Made by a program: the position numbers and the translations under genes
Notes under the pieces: model-generated
Seen by the model: only the letters and a program-made list of their open reading frames with translations
The model's database searches: none
What the model was told of the DNA's origin: nothing
Shown here: in pieces, positions 7,943 to 16,825 of the stretch
How positions within the stretch are numbered: the first letter of the stretch is position 1
Layout: every line of letters starts with the position of its first letter
Assembly (NCBI GenBank): GCA_903854805.1
Contig: CAINXK010000107.1
Coordinates: forward strand, 1-22,902
DNA from: an uncultured Anaerolineae bacterium
Lineage (GTDB): Bacteria; Chloroflexota; Anaerolineae; Anaerolineales; Villigracilaceae
DNA length: 22,902 nucleotides
Direction: 5' to 3'

Positions 7943-9523
7943 TTATGGCGTTGTTGTTAGTGATGGTTGGGTAGGCGCTTTTTCTAAAATAGATTGTGAC
8001 GGTGATGCGTAATCTGGAACTGCAATGATTACCTGGTGAGCATCGGTCTCGTGCTGAGAATATACAATTACCATACAAGGAGAAGTGCGATTCAATAGTT
8101 GGTTAATTTCGTCAGATTTCAAGATCTTGGTGGATTCAACCCTATAAGCCAAAATATCATTATTGCTCATCGTCAATAATATTCTATCTTCTGCGGTGAA
8201 TGTCTGAAAGACAGCGTCCAATTGCTTATTCCATGGAAGCGATACGAGGCGGCAAATTTCTGTGCCTTGAAGCCATTCCGGGCTGGAAGGATTCCAAACT
8301 CCATCTTGAACCGTGCCAACTGTAAGATCAAAAGTCCATCCGCCCGGAAATTCGATATTTAGGGGGGATGGCTGCTCTTGTGAAGCGGGTGCTGTTGGCG
8401 TCTGGATAGGCACTGGCACTGGCACTGCTTTTTTATTCATGATTAGGAAAAATGATATCCCAAGGATTAGTATGAGAGCTAGTACGCTAAGTCCGATGGT
8501 TAGCCATCTTTCCGCGGAACCGGCTTGTTCAAATTCTGTTCTTAGCCGTTCGAAAAAAGAGGCTTTTTTTTCTACCACAGGGGTTTCAGGAAGATCGAAG
8601 GTTTGCTGTAAAGCTTGCAGGCGGCTATCCGATTCGCGCCAATCTTCTTCGGTTTTCTTGGATAGGAATTGGGGTTTGCTGTTCGCAGTGCTGTCCCTAT
8701 CAATTTGCCCATTAGCTCGATTGTTGAAGTAATAAATTAGAAATTCCGTCTTTTCTTCGCGAGTTTCGCCTGGGGTAAGATTCCAGTCGATTCCAAGTTT
8801 TTTGGCAAAAGCGACGACTTCGGTCTCGGTCATGGACTTGTTGATTAGAAGTTCTAAAGTTTCTGCGGGAACCGAACCCCTCCGGATCTTTTCGGATAGC
8901 GAATTATTGTCATCATCCGATAAATCAACGATATCCTCCATTACAAATGGAGGTGTGCTTAGAGATGGAGCTGATTCAATTTCATCGTCGTAACGGATTG
9001 AGCTTATTCTTTGGCTCATATCATCGTTAATTTCTGGCTGGTTGTCTTGAAGCCAGAGCGTTGATGACTTGGAAGGATCTATTGCTTGTGGCGCTTGCTC
9101 AGAGCTGGTGACTTGCTTGTCTGTTGAAAAAGGACTTGGATTGGGAATAAGGCCAAAATCATCGTCGTTGAAAGGTGATAGTATTGGATCTAAATGGGCG
9201 TGCTGTCCGACATTGCTCAAAGGTTTGGGGTCGGTAAAATCGGCTTTGAATTCCCCAGATTGATTGCTCTCTATGTTTATTTCGAAGGCGCTATCATCGC
9301 CAAAAGGTTGATCTGAAATTTCAGCCTTTTCGTGTTCCGTTCTGTTTGATTCATTGTCAATCATCGCCTGGCGCATCTTACCGAACTCGTCTTCATCCGA
9401 ATTATCAAAGGCAGGCGTTGAGTGTAATGTTTCCGGAACAGGCTGATTAGATTCTGCCTGATGATCCTGTGGTTCGTTACCAATATTTTCGGGTTCTTCA
9501 TCAGGGAAGATTTTGGTTGCCAT
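7943..9523 (-). CDS. membrane protein with effector-associated (death-like) domain and sortase-like outer domain
   Basis: A 526-residue protein. Residues 1-210 are acidic and low-complexity. Residues about 218-270 read LELLINKSMTETEVV, KKLGIDWNLTPGETREEKTE, FLIYYFNN; this closely follows the pattern of bacterial effector-associated domains (LGIDYENLPGETKxxKARELVxY) of the death-like superfamily. Residues 341-362 are a single transmembrane helix, followed by a Pro/Thr linker. Residues about 390-505 have a beta-rich sortase-like layout (SLPWNKQLDAVFQTF, EDRILLTMSNND, AYRVES, MVIVYS, HQVIIAVP), but the usual TLxTC cysteine and downstream arginine are not in place; a Cys at 483 sits before the strand. 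It is the last gene of the four-gene operon, 14 nt after the transglycosylase-like gene. Both domain calls are pattern-based. Confidence 0.8.
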   Translation of the reverse strand: MATKIFPDEEPENIGNEPQDHQAESNQPVPETLHSTPAFDNSDEDEFGKMRQAMIDNESNRTEHEKAEISDQPFGDDSAFEINIESNQSGEFKADFTDPKPLSNVGQHAHLDPILSPFNDDDFGLIPNPSPFSTDKQVTSSEQAPQAIDPSKSSTLWLQDNQPEINDDMSQRISSIRYDDEIESAPSLSTPPFVMEDIVDLSDDDNNSLSEKIRRGSVPAETLELLINKSMTETEVVAFAKKLGIDWNLTPGETREEKTEFLIYYFNNRANGQIDRDSTANSKPQFLSKKTEEDWRESDSRLQALQQTFDLPETPVVEKKASFFERLRTEFEQAGSAERWLTIGLSVLALILILGISFFLIMNKKAVPVPVPIQTPTAPASQEQPSPLNIEFPGGWTFDLTVGTVQDGVWNPSSPEWLQGTEICRLVSLPWNKQLDAVFQTFTAEDRILLTMSNNDILAYRVESTKILKSDEINQLLNRTSPCMVIVYSQHETDAHQVIIAVPDYASPSQSILEKAPTQPSLTTTP

Positions 9524-9537
9524 GGTTTCACGCTTTC

Positions 9538-11310
9538 CTAATAGGGGAGTTGGGTAGGAAGTATGGGCCGAGCAAAGATAAATATTATAGGAATTTCGCC
9601 TGCGCTCGGTACCAGGATTGATGCATTTCGGTAAAGGCCGGGCAGGGTTACTCTTCCTTTTACGCCAACAGAAATGCCCGTCAAGCTAAATTCAGCTTTT
9701 CCATCACTGGTAATTTGGGTAAATGAAACCCCATTTTCCAGTTCAAGGTTAACTTGAACATTATCCAATGTTTCACCTTGTTGTTGAATACCATCACCAT
9801 TCTTATCAACGAAAATCTTTACCAAAATGTGGGCATTTGATAAATATGGCGTGGGGGTCGGTGCAGGTGTTGGGTTTTGCAACTGGACGTTGGTGAGTGT
9901 TCCAGGCTTTTTTAGATAGCTATTAAAATTTAATAATGATCCCCAGAATTTATCGATGTATGCTACTGCGCCCTGGCACACCAGATTTTCTGTGACTGTG
10001 TTCCAGGTGATTTGGGTTCCATCTGTAGACGAGTTTTCTATAGCGCTTTGAAGACAACCAAAGCCACTGTGGTAGGAAACCAGAGCAAATTTCCAGCTAT
10101 CCTCATAATTGGCAGTTACACCATGGAGTTTCAGGATAGCTTTCGCTTGAACGCAGTTAGCATAAAGGACTTTCGCAATAAGAGCAATGCTCTGAGATGC
10201 CTTATTCAAATTCACCCCATATAAACATGTGGGGCAGGCAGCGTCCAATGATTGTACAATCGTGCCTCTGATCAAAGCCCGATCTATACCCGTAAGGTTT
10301 TCATAAGGCTGATCACATTTGTAAAGCGCGCTTGTGCAAACCTGTTGGTATAAGCCTGGATTCGTACGCAATAAAACATCGATCCCCAGCTGATTTATTT
10401 GCCCCAGACCTAATTCGTCTAGAAATAACCTTTGTGATGTTGGCCAGAACTGCGATTCAATTTCTAACAGCGTTTTTAATATTATGGGGGGAATGTGTTC
10501 GTCTCTGCCAACAAGCCAGATATTTAGATCGTATTGGTTTTGCCACGCAACCATCTGATCTTTTACTTTATCCAAACCGCAGGCATTTGGAGCGTTACCT
10601 TCCCAACCTCCGTTGGGGCAATCTTTAGCATCGACAACGCCCGCTGTTAACAGCCGGGCGGCCAGGTAGTGCAGACTCTTCTCGGTATTGAGTTCTCCCG
10701 GATCTTGAGGAAATTTTGCCCAATCCGGTGGCAGTGCATCAGCATTTTGCCAGATATTTGCGCAGGAATCTGAAAAAACCACAAATTTACCCAGCGTAAT
10801 GATGGTGAGCGCATATCCGCCTTCCATTTTTGTAACAAGCACGTTTGCCTGGACTTCGCTGCTCGAATCCCCGTTCTTGTTCTGCACTCGAAATGAAATT
10901 TGATCTGTTTCCGGAAATTCGAGTGAACATGGGGATGTTGGGCAAAAAAAGCCTTTCGACTGAACAATTCCACTAATCGATATGGCCCCTGCATCACCTG
11001 GAAAAGATTGGTATCCACTGAGTATTACAAATGGTTTTGCAACCACACCTGAAGGAACTCGAATAAAACCTTCTAGTTTTGGACGACTCACATCAACTGA
11101 ATCGAGAAAAGGTATTGGAGTATTAATGGTCTCAATTCGTGGAGTTGAAGTCGAAGGAACGGCGCTGCTTGGGGTTGGGGTACTCGTAATGGCGCGAGTG
11201 GGAGTGCTCGAATTACTCGCTAGAGTGCTTCCCGGTTGAGTTATACTGGGAAAAAAGACACCATACGATAAGGCAGAAATCGCAAAGAGCAAAAACAGTG
11301 ATTGTCTCAT
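9538..11310 (-). CDS. secreted lytic-transglycosylase-like protein with SdrD-B-like C-terminal domain
   Basis: A 590-residue exported protein. A signal-like hydrophobic N-terminus (residues 4-21) is followed by a Ser/Thr/Pro linker. Residues about 272-460 resemble the SLT lysozyme-like fold: PPIILKTLLEIESQF with probable catalytic Glu285, GLGQINQLG at 301-309, and VSYHSGFGC at 411-419 in place of the usual AYNAG motif. Such enzymes cleave peptidoglycan between MurNAc and GlcNAc. Many cysteines (CPTSPC, CANIW, CPTC) suggest disulfides in an extracytoplasmic protein. After a second TPAPTPTP linker, residues about 494-550 match an SdrD-B/Cna-B-like repeat with the calcium-loop-like VDKNGDGIQQQGE. 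The gene is 3 nt from the REC-CpaE gene. Glycosidase activity is inferred. Confidence 0.78.
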   Translation of the reverse strand: MRQSLFLLFAISALSYGVFFPSITQPGSTLASNSSTPTRAITSTPTPSSAVPSTSTPRIETINTPIPFLDSVDVSRPKLEGFIRVPSGVVAKPFVILSGYQSFPGDAGAISISGIVQSKGFFCPTSPCSLEFPETDQISFRVQNKNGDSSSEVQANVLVTKMEGGYALTIITLGKFVVFSDSCANIWQNADALPPDWAKFPQDPGELNTEKSLHYLAARLLTAGVVDAKDCPNGGWEGNAPNACGLDKVKDQMVAWQNQYDLNIWLVGRDEHIPPIILKTLLEIESQFWPTSQRLFLDELGLGQINQLGIDVLLRTNPGLYQQVCTSALYKCDQPYENLTGIDRALIRGTIVQSLDAACPTCLYGVNLNKASQSIALIAKVLYANCVQAKAILKLHGVTANYEDSWKFALVSYHSGFGCLQSAIENSSTDGTQITWNTVTENLVCQGAVAYIDKFWGSLLNFNSYLKKPGTLTNVQLQNPTPAPTPTPYLSNAHILVKIFVDKNGDGIQQQGETLDNVQVNLELENGVSFTQITSDGKAEFSLTGISVGVKGRVTLPGLYRNASILVPSAGEIPIIFIFARPILPTQLPY

Positions 11311-11313
11311 CCG

Positions 11314-12537
11314 TTATATTTTCTTGACTGCAGCTGGGATCCTTCCGGTTACCCTTTTCCAGGCTTTGGATGGCGCGGTTGGTGGAATGAATCTCATAAA
11401 TTCGTTGCTGAGGTTGTAAGCCATATCTTCCACTTTCTTTGATATAGCCAAATCAGAACGCGTTAAAACAAAAGGTGCCCCTAGATTGAGCGCTCTAAGT
11501 ACTTCAGTCGGCTCGTAAGGTATTTCGAAATCGAATGTCTTGCCAATCGCTTTTTGTAGTTGGCTTTTATCGATTGTCGAATTCGGAAACGTTTGATTGA
11601 GAACAAGTTTTACTTTATCTAAAGAAATCCCGAGCTGGTCGTAAGTTTTCATTGCGCTGACGGCCACGCGCAATGAAGCCATTTCAGGTCCAACTACAAG
11701 CAAAATATTGTTAGCATTCATGAGCGTCGAAATTACAGTGTCTGAAAAATCATGAGGGGTGTCGATAACGATGAAGGAATATTTTTTATTTAGTGATTGA
11801 AATAGCGAATTCCAGAATTGGTCGTTAAAAACATCCGTAGCCACTGGGTAACGGGGGGAAGCTATGAAGTGTAAGCCACTTGAATGCGTGTTGATCAAGT
11901 CATCAATCATTGCTTCATCGATATCAGAGGCTTGAAAATCTGCGAATTTTCCAAGTGTGCTACGTGGTGATACATTCAAAAGCATAGCAACCTGGCTGGC
12001 GAAGAAGGCTGTATCGATCAAAAGAGTTGGTTTTTCCCAGATTTGATAATACGAAAGTGCCAAATTTACTGCCAGGCTTGAAACGCCGCTTCCACCCCTT
12101 AAACTATGCAGTGCTACTGTGGTGGGAACATTTTGGCTCGGGGTTCCTAACTCGGTGGATAACTGTAGTGCCTTAGCTCGTCTAGCCAGAATATCCAGGC
12201 GAGCTGCCAGTTCTTCGGGCTCAAATGGCTTAATTAGATAATCATCAGCACCAAGTTCGAAGGCCTTTAGCTTATCTTCCAGAGTTTTTACACTCGTCAA
12301 AAAAATAACAGGAATTTGATTATAACGAGGGTCACGCCGCAAATGTTGGAGAATATCAAACCCACTCATATCCGGCATGCGCATGTCTGCGATAATGATT
12401 TCTGGCTGAAATGAAGCAATCGCAGCCAGACCGTCCCGACCATTTCGGGCATATTCGAGTTCGTAGCCTCTATTTTGTAAAACACTCGCGGCCATTTTGA
12501 AAAAGACCGGTTCATCATCAATCATAAGAATACGCAT
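11314..12537 (-). CDS. response-regulator receiver fused to CpaE/TadZ-like ATPase
   Basis: A 407-residue protein. Residues 1-120 form a complete receiver domain: Asp7 and Asp8, phospho-acceptor Asp51, Thr81 and Lys103 in LIKPF. Residues about 137-385 form a MinD/ParA-type domain of the CpaE/TadZ kind. LIDTAFF (Asp175) and FIVIDTPHDFSD are the later nucleotide-site motifs. The Walker A loop reads RGGSGVSS (147-154) in place of KGGxGKT; such loss of lysines is common in TadZ proteins, which locate pilus machinery at the pole. Ribosome binding site GGAAGGG lies inside the end of the preceding gene; the genes are 1 nt apart. No Tad secretion ATPase, platform or pilin gene is present in the window, so the partner machine is elsewhere or different. 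Confidence 0.9.
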   Translation of the reverse strand: MRILMIDDEPVFFKMAASVLQNRGYELEYARNGRDGLAAIASFQPEIIIADMRMPDMSGFDILQHLRRDPRYNQIPVIFLTSVKTLEDKLKAFELGADDYLIKPFEPEELAARLDILARRAKALQLSTELGTPSQNVPTTVALHSLRGGSGVSSLAVNLALSYYQIWEKPTLLIDTAFFASQVAMLLNVSPRSTLGKFADFQASDIDEAMIDDLINTHSSGLHFIASPRYPVATDVFNDQFWNSLFQSLNKKYSFIVIDTPHDFSDTVISTLMNANNILLVVGPEMASLRVAVSAMKTYDQLGISLDKVKLVLNQTFPNSTIDKSQLQKAIGKTFDFEIPYEPTEVLRALNLGAPFVLTRSDLAISKKVEDMAYNLSNEFMRFIPPTAPSKAWKRVTGRIPAAVKKI

Positions 12538-12538
12538 A

Positions 12539-13342
12539 TTATTGCCCTTCCCAACGGTTGGAGTTTGTAGAGCCCTGCTGATCTATCATTTTTGTAGCTT
12601 TTTCGGTCAACAAGGTCGTGTTTCGATGAATTTCTCGGACCGTTTTACTTGCCTGTCTTAGTTTATGGTCCTGGCTGTACTTATCAAGGCTGCCTGCCAG
12701 AAAAGCGAGTTGATCTGCGCCAAAGTTGGATGCTACTCCTTTTAAATTGTGCGCGTACGTAGATAAATCATTCCAGTTGCGCGATTTTAGCGCCCCGTCC
12801 AAATTTTCGAGTCGACTTGGTAATGATTCAAGAAATTCATGCAAATTATCAATGTAGAATCGTGCGTCATTATTAAACCGGATGATTGAATTCTGAATAT
12901 CAAGCAATTGAATTTCCGTCTCTATTGTTGTAGATACTAGAGTATTTTCCTTCGGGAAATCTGTTTCAGATTCGCTCGCTATGATTTCGACAAGCAAAGA
13001 AATCCTTTTAATGTCGAAAGGTTTCAGAATATAAGTATCCGCTCCGGCGTTTTTGTATTCTTCAGTAATGTTCTCAGAGACGGACCCTGTCAAAATAACG
13101 ATCGGAATATGTTTTTTATTATCTTCCCACAGGCGGATCTGACGTGTAGCTTCGAGGCCATCCATTTCTGGCATGCGTACATCCATAAATATCAGGTCGA
13201 AAATTTCGGATTTTACGGCCTCCACTGCTGAAAGGCCATTCCATGCGCTTTTAACTTTATGCCCCTGGCGACTTAGGATCAGTTTCATCATCGCTTGATT
13301 CTGATCATCGTCTTCAGCAATTAATATATTCAAAGAGCGCAT
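12539..13342 (-). CDS. receiver plus Hpt phosphotransfer protein
   Basis: A 267-residue cytoplasmic two-domain signalling protein. The receiver (1-120) has acidic residues at 10-12, phospho-acceptor Asp54 in [11 protein letters not shown], Thr85 and Lys107 in LKPFD. A linker leads to a C-terminal Hpt four-helix domain with [16 protein letters not shown]; His198 is the probable phosphoryl acceptor. It has no kinase domain and no DNA-binding domain, so it should act as a phosphorelay intermediate that takes phosphate from an unlinked hybrid kinase and passes it to a receiver; the receiver encoded 1 nt downstream is the obvious candidate. It is the first gene of the minus-strand operon. A weak TGGAAAA site precedes ATG. 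Confidence 0.92.
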   Translation of the reverse strand: MRSLNILIAEDDDQNQAMMKLILSRQGHKVKSAWNGLSAVEAVKSEIFDLIFMDVRMPEMDGLEATRQIRLWEDNKKHIPIVILTGSVSENITEEYKNAGADTYILKPFDIKRISLLVEIIASESETDFPKENTLVSTTIETEIQLLDIQNSIIRFNNDARFYIDNLHEFLESLPSRLENLDGALKSRNWNDLSTYAHNLKGVASNFGADQLAFLAGSLDKYSQDHKLRQASKTVREIHRNTTLLTEKATKMIDQQGSTNSNRWEGQ

Positions 13343-13761
13343 AAATATTTTCCACTAAATTGAGAAGTGATTGATTGCATCACGATAAGAATAATTTCTA
13401 TCAATTCCTAAAAATCCTTCCTGCCGATTTCATATTTCCAGTATGCGTTATAAATGCAATACTCATTATGACGCAGCATTCCCACAATCATTGGAATGCT
13501 AAAAACCTGAATTTATCAATATAAAAAAATATCATCAACTTACATTGTATTATTTTACCATTCTATCCGAAATATTTGGATTCGTAATGAAGTAGAAAAT
13601 CGATTTCAGCCGATGCATTCCGGGTTTTATCATAAACTGGCAAAGAGAATTCGAATATAGTGGGTGGCATGCCGAGAATGAGCGAATAAGGAGCAACCGA
13701 TTTTAGAATTCATGGATTGCAGTCTCCTAACGTTTCTAATCAGAGGTTATAATTCAAAATT
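13343..13761. other. intergenic region between divergent transcription units
   Basis: This 419-bp AT-rich stretch must hold the promoter of the minus-strand REC-Hpt operon. It includes a dyad, AGCATTCC at 13475-13482 and GGAATGCT at 13493-13500 with a 10-nt spacer. No T tract follows on either strand, so this is more likely an operator-like site than a terminator. A TATAAT box for the plus-strand gene is listed separately. I find no ORF with a ribosome binding site and no RNA gene. Confidence 0.55.
13748..13753 (+). promoter_or_regulatory. candidate -10 box for a leaderless transcript of 13762-14175
   Basis: A perfect TATAAT ends 8 nt before the ATG at 13762, which would place the transcript start at or within 2 nt of the start codon. 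No ribosome binding site sits at a usable distance (GAGG at 13743-13746 is 15 nt away). I see no good -35 box. Confidence 0.4.
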
Positions 13762-14175
13762 ATGAATGAAAAAGTGATCTTTCGCCCGTTTTTGGTTTCA
13801 GCAATAATATTGTTTTTTGGTGGGTGGGGAGGTTTGGTCTTTCTATTAAACTTTAGCCTTCCGACTTTATGGCCACGCTGGGGTTTGTACGCTTTGATTG
13901 TACTGGCAGGTACTGGCACAATACTCCCCATCGCTTATTGGCTAAATGTAATATTGATTAAAACTACTCCTGGTAAGCCTGGTGTAATTGTTCGGGAATC
14001 CATTTCAGGGGGAGTCTATCTTGCTATTCTTGCATGGTTAAGTGTTGGGCGGGTGCTTAATCTTCCAATCGCCATCTGGCTTGCACTTGGATTAATTTTA
14101 ATCGAATACATGCTTCGATTGCGAGAAGCTGCGACCAAATCCGAAAATGTCCCTCCGCAACCTCCCGTCAGTTGA
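13762..14175 (+). CDS. small integral membrane protein of unknown function
   Basis: A 137-residue protein with four hydrophobic segments: about 8-30, 38-61, 79-96 and 101-116, ending in a charged, proline-rich cytoplasmic-type tail. I do not recognise the family. Positive charges (RW, LRLREAATK) are consistent with several membrane topologies. The 3' end overlaps the start of selA by 29 nt in another frame, so the two are almost certainly cotranscribed and perhaps translationally coupled. It has no ribosome binding site, but a TATAAT box 8 nt before ATG hints at a leaderless message. The overlap with selA does not by itself indicate a role in selenium metabolism. Confidence 0.75.
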   Translation: MNEKVIFRPFLVSAIILFFGGWGGLVFLLNFSLPTLWPRWGLYALIVLAGTGTILPIAYWLNVILIKTTPGKPGVIVRESISGGVYLAILAWLSVGRVLNLPIAIWLALGLILIEYMLRLREAATKSENVPPQPPVS

Positions 14176-15496
14176 CCGGCTCTTGAATGTCGGTAGCGCC
14201 TTAGTATCTGCCTATGGCCGTCCGCTTACCCTGCATGCTTTACGTATCGTTTTGGAAGAGATTCGTACCGAAATAACTTTTGGTACGGAAACGCCTTCCC
14301 ATCAAATTATTATTTCTCGTGCGGAAAAACAATTATCTAATTGGACCAAACCCACCCTGCAGCCTGTAATCAATGCTACCGGGGTTGTTTTACATACGAA
14401 TCTTGGTCGCGCGCCACTTTCTGGTATGGCAATTCGGGCGATGGATGAAATTGCAAGGGGGTATTCGAATCTCGAATTTGACCTTGAAACGGGGAAGCGC
14501 GGCAGCCGTCAGGTTCACGTCGAGGCTGTTCTGAGAAACCTGACTGGCGCAGAAGCAGGATTGGTGGTTAATAACTGCGCTTCAGCTGTGTTATTAGTGC
14601 TCGCAGCTCTTGCGAATCGTAAACAAGTGATTATTCCTCGTTCCCAACTTGTTGAGATTGGAGGCGGGTTTCGTATACCAGATGTCATGAAACTGTCTGG
14701 TGCCAGGCTTGTTGAAATTGGTACAACAAACAAGGTAAGACTATCCGATTTTGAGCTCGCTCTTGATAACCAGTCTTCGGCGCATTCTTTGGTTATGCAT
14801 ATCCACAGGTCCAATTTCAAGATAATTGGTTTTACTGAAGAACCTGATCTTAATTCAATTATTAATTTTACGCATTCGAAGGGCGCAATTTTCATAGACG
14901 ATCTTGGTTCAGGAGCTTTAATCGATACTGCCAGGTTTGGCATGGATCACGAACCAACTATTCAAGAGTCTCTGGCATCGGGAGCCGACATCATTTTATT
15001 TTCAGGGGACAAACTCCTGGGTGGCCCTCAATCTGGAATTATCCTTGGGAAAAAAGATCTAATTGCAAAAATAAAACGACATCCCCTGGCGCGTGCAGTC
15101 CGAGCTGATAAAACCTGCCTGGCTGGATTAAATGCCACCCTTATTCACTATCTTAAAGATGAAGCTGAGAGTGAAATCCCATTATGGCGTATGATTTCAA
15201 TCCCGCTCGATTCTGTTCGCCAAAGAGCAGAAAATTGGCAGAGAGAAATTGGAGCAGGTGAGCTGGTTACGAGCGAATCCACTGTAGGCGGAGGAACTTT
15301 GCCAGGCGAGTCTTTTCCAACCTGGGTGCTCTCTTTTCAGGTTAAATCGCCGGATAAGTTTCTGGCGAGGCTACGTAATTCCAATCCGGCTGTAATCGCA
15401 CGTACCCAAAATAATCGTATTCTTTTTGACCCACGCACTGTGTTACCCGAGCAGGATACTCTTCTGATTGAGTGCTTGAAAGCTTTGTTGTTTTAA
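14147..15496 (+). CDS. selA: L-seryl-tRNA(Sec) selenium transferase
   Basis: A 449-residue PLP enzyme, close to the usual 455-465 residues. It converts Ser-tRNA(Sec) to Sec-tRNA(Sec) with selenophosphate. Visible landmarks are NLPSVDRLL at the start, PVINATGVVLHTNLGRAPLS (74-93), YSNLEFDLETGKRGSR, NNCASAVLLVLAAL, EIGGGFRIPDVM, and FSGDKLLGGPQSG in which Lys289 should bind PLP. The order and spacing match bacterial SelA throughout. The start overlaps the preceding membrane-protein gene by 29 nt and has no strong ribosome binding site. selB, selD and the tRNA-Sec gene are not in this window, but the gene implies that the organism makes selenoproteins. Confidence 0.96.
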   Translation: MSLRNLPSVDRLLNVGSALVSAYGRPLTLHALRIVLEEIRTEITFGTETPSHQIIISRAEKQLSNWTKPTLQPVINATGVVLHTNLGRAPLSGMAIRAMDEIARGYSNLEFDLETGKRGSRQVHVEAVLRNLTGAEAGLVVNNCASAVLLVLAALANRKQVIIPRSQLVEIGGGFRIPDVMKLSGARLVEIGTTNKVRLSDFELALDNQSSAHSLVMHIHRSNFKIIGFTEEPDLNSIINFTHSKGAIFIDDLGSGALIDTARFGMDHEPTIQESLASGADIILFSGDKLLGGPQSGIILGKKDLIAKIKRHPLARAVRADKTCLAGLNATLIHYLKDEAESEIPLWRMISIPLDSVRQRAENWQREIGAGELVTSESTVGGGTLPGESFPTWVLSFQVKSPDKFLARLRNSNPAVIARTQNNRILFDPRTVLPEQDTLLIECLKALLF

Positions 15497-15548
15497 TAGT
15501 CACTTTTTGTAAAGAACCCGTTGACCTGAATTAATCTTTGGAGAAAAT

Positions 15549-16802
15549 ATGAAATCTGAATTGGATACCTTGATGCACGCCAGGAATTTTGATGCCATTC
15601 TTGTTTTTGGGAATGCCGAAAATAACCCGCCGATGACATATCTGACTGGAGGGGGGCATGTTTCAGGAGCAACATTAATAAAAAAACGGGGAGAACCTGC
15701 AGTAATTTTTTGTAACGGAATGGAAAGAGATGAAGCTGCTAAATCAAAGTTAAAGGTTCGCCTCTATGATGAATATCCCTGGCAGGATCTAATTAAGGAA
15801 GCTGATGGAGATAACGCTTTAATGGCGGCGCTACGCTTAAAAAATATCTTTATAGATATGGATATTAATGGTCGAGTAGGGATATATGGACATACTGATT
15901 TGGGCGGGATGTTTGCAACCCTGACTCATTTCCAGAAAATTATGCCATCGGTGGAATTGATCGGGGAGACGCGCGAAAACTCTCTTTTTATGGTTGCCAT
16001 GGAGACCAAAGACTTGGCTGAAGTAGAACGTATTCGCCAGATGGGCAAAGTGACCACCGATGTTGTGGGTCTTACGGCAGAATTTCTGACTAGCTGTTCA
16101 GTTGATTCGGACCAAGTTTTATTAAATGTAGATGGTTCCCAATTAAAATTAGGTGAAGTTAAAGCTAGAATAAATTTGTGGTTGGCTGAACGGGGAGCAG
16201 TTCCAAGTGAAGGTTTTATTTTTGCGATTGGTCACGACGCTGGCGTACCCCATTCCCAGGGTAATCCCGATGACCTTATGTGTCTTGGCAAAACGATTGT
16301 TTTTGATATCTATCCTCAAGAGCCTGGTGGTGGTTATTTTTATGATTTTACGCGAACCTGGAGCCTGGGTTATGCTACCCCTGAATCGCAGAGACTTTAT
16401 GATCAGGTTCACAGGGCTTATAACCATATTGTTGAAAACCTTGATTTGAACGCTAAATTTAAAGATTACCAGGTGATGGTCTGTGAAATATTTGAGAAGG
16501 ATGGCCACCCAACTCAGCGCACCCAGAAGGCACCCTTGGCAGGCTATATTCATTCTCTTGGGCATGGTGTTGGTTTGAATATTCACGAACGCCCATGGAG
16601 TGGGCTGACCGCTACAGATGATAATTTGCTTAAGCCTGGCATTGTCATGACTATTGAACCTGGATTGTATTATCCCGATTTGGGTATGGGGTTCCGAATT
16701 GAGGATACTTATTGGGTGAACCCAAATGGGAAATTCGAGCTTTTAGCCGAATACCCCTATGATTTTGTCTTGCCAATGAAAAATTGGCAGGCAGTGCACT
16801 AA
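15549..16802 (+). CDS. M24 family metallopeptidase (Xaa-Pro aminopeptidase-like)
   Basis: A 417-residue protein with a creatinase-like N-terminal domain (1-150) and a pita-bread catalytic domain. All five dinuclear-metal ligands are visible: Asp253 (VFDIYP), Asp266 (YDFTRTW), His339 (SLGHGVG), Glu370 (MTIEPG) and Glu385 (RIEDTY). The accessory histidines in GHDAGVPHSQG and NIHERP are also present. Family members remove an N-terminal residue before proline or act on related substrates; the exact specificity cannot be told. The start has TGGAG 6 nt upstream. It lies 52 bp after selA, so it may share the transcript, and it is closed by a strong hairpin. Confidence 0.92.
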   Translation: MKSELDTLMHARNFDAILVFGNAENNPPMTYLTGGGHVSGATLIKKRGEPAVIFCNGMERDEAAKSKLKVRLYDEYPWQDLIKEADGDNALMAALRLKNIFIDMDINGRVGIYGHTDLGGMFATLTHFQKIMPSVELIGETRENSLFMVAMETKDLAEVERIRQMGKVTTDVVGLTAEFLTSCSVDSDQVLLNVDGSQLKLGEVKARINLWLAERGAVPSEGFIFAIGHDAGVPHSQGNPDDLMCLGKTIVFDIYPQEPGGGYFYDFTRTWSLGYATPESQRLYDQVHRAYNHIVENLDLNAKFKDYQVMVCEIFEKDGHPTQRTQKAPLAGYIHSLGHGVGLNIHERPWSGLTATDDNLLKPGIVMTIEPGLYYPDLGMGFRIEDTYWVNPNGKFELLAEYPYDFVLPMKNWQAVH

Positions 16803-16825
16803 CCTGTATTCACCCAATCGTCAGG

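Noticed and set aside
11314..12537. Altered Walker A loop of the CpaE-like protein as a novelty
   Set aside because: RGG-G-S-type loops lacking the lysines are common in the CpaE/TadZ family, so this is normal for the family.
13469..13525. 18-codon ORF starting ATGACGCAG in the intergenic region
   Set aside because: No ribosome binding site and no recognisable product; it covers the dyad and is most likely chance.
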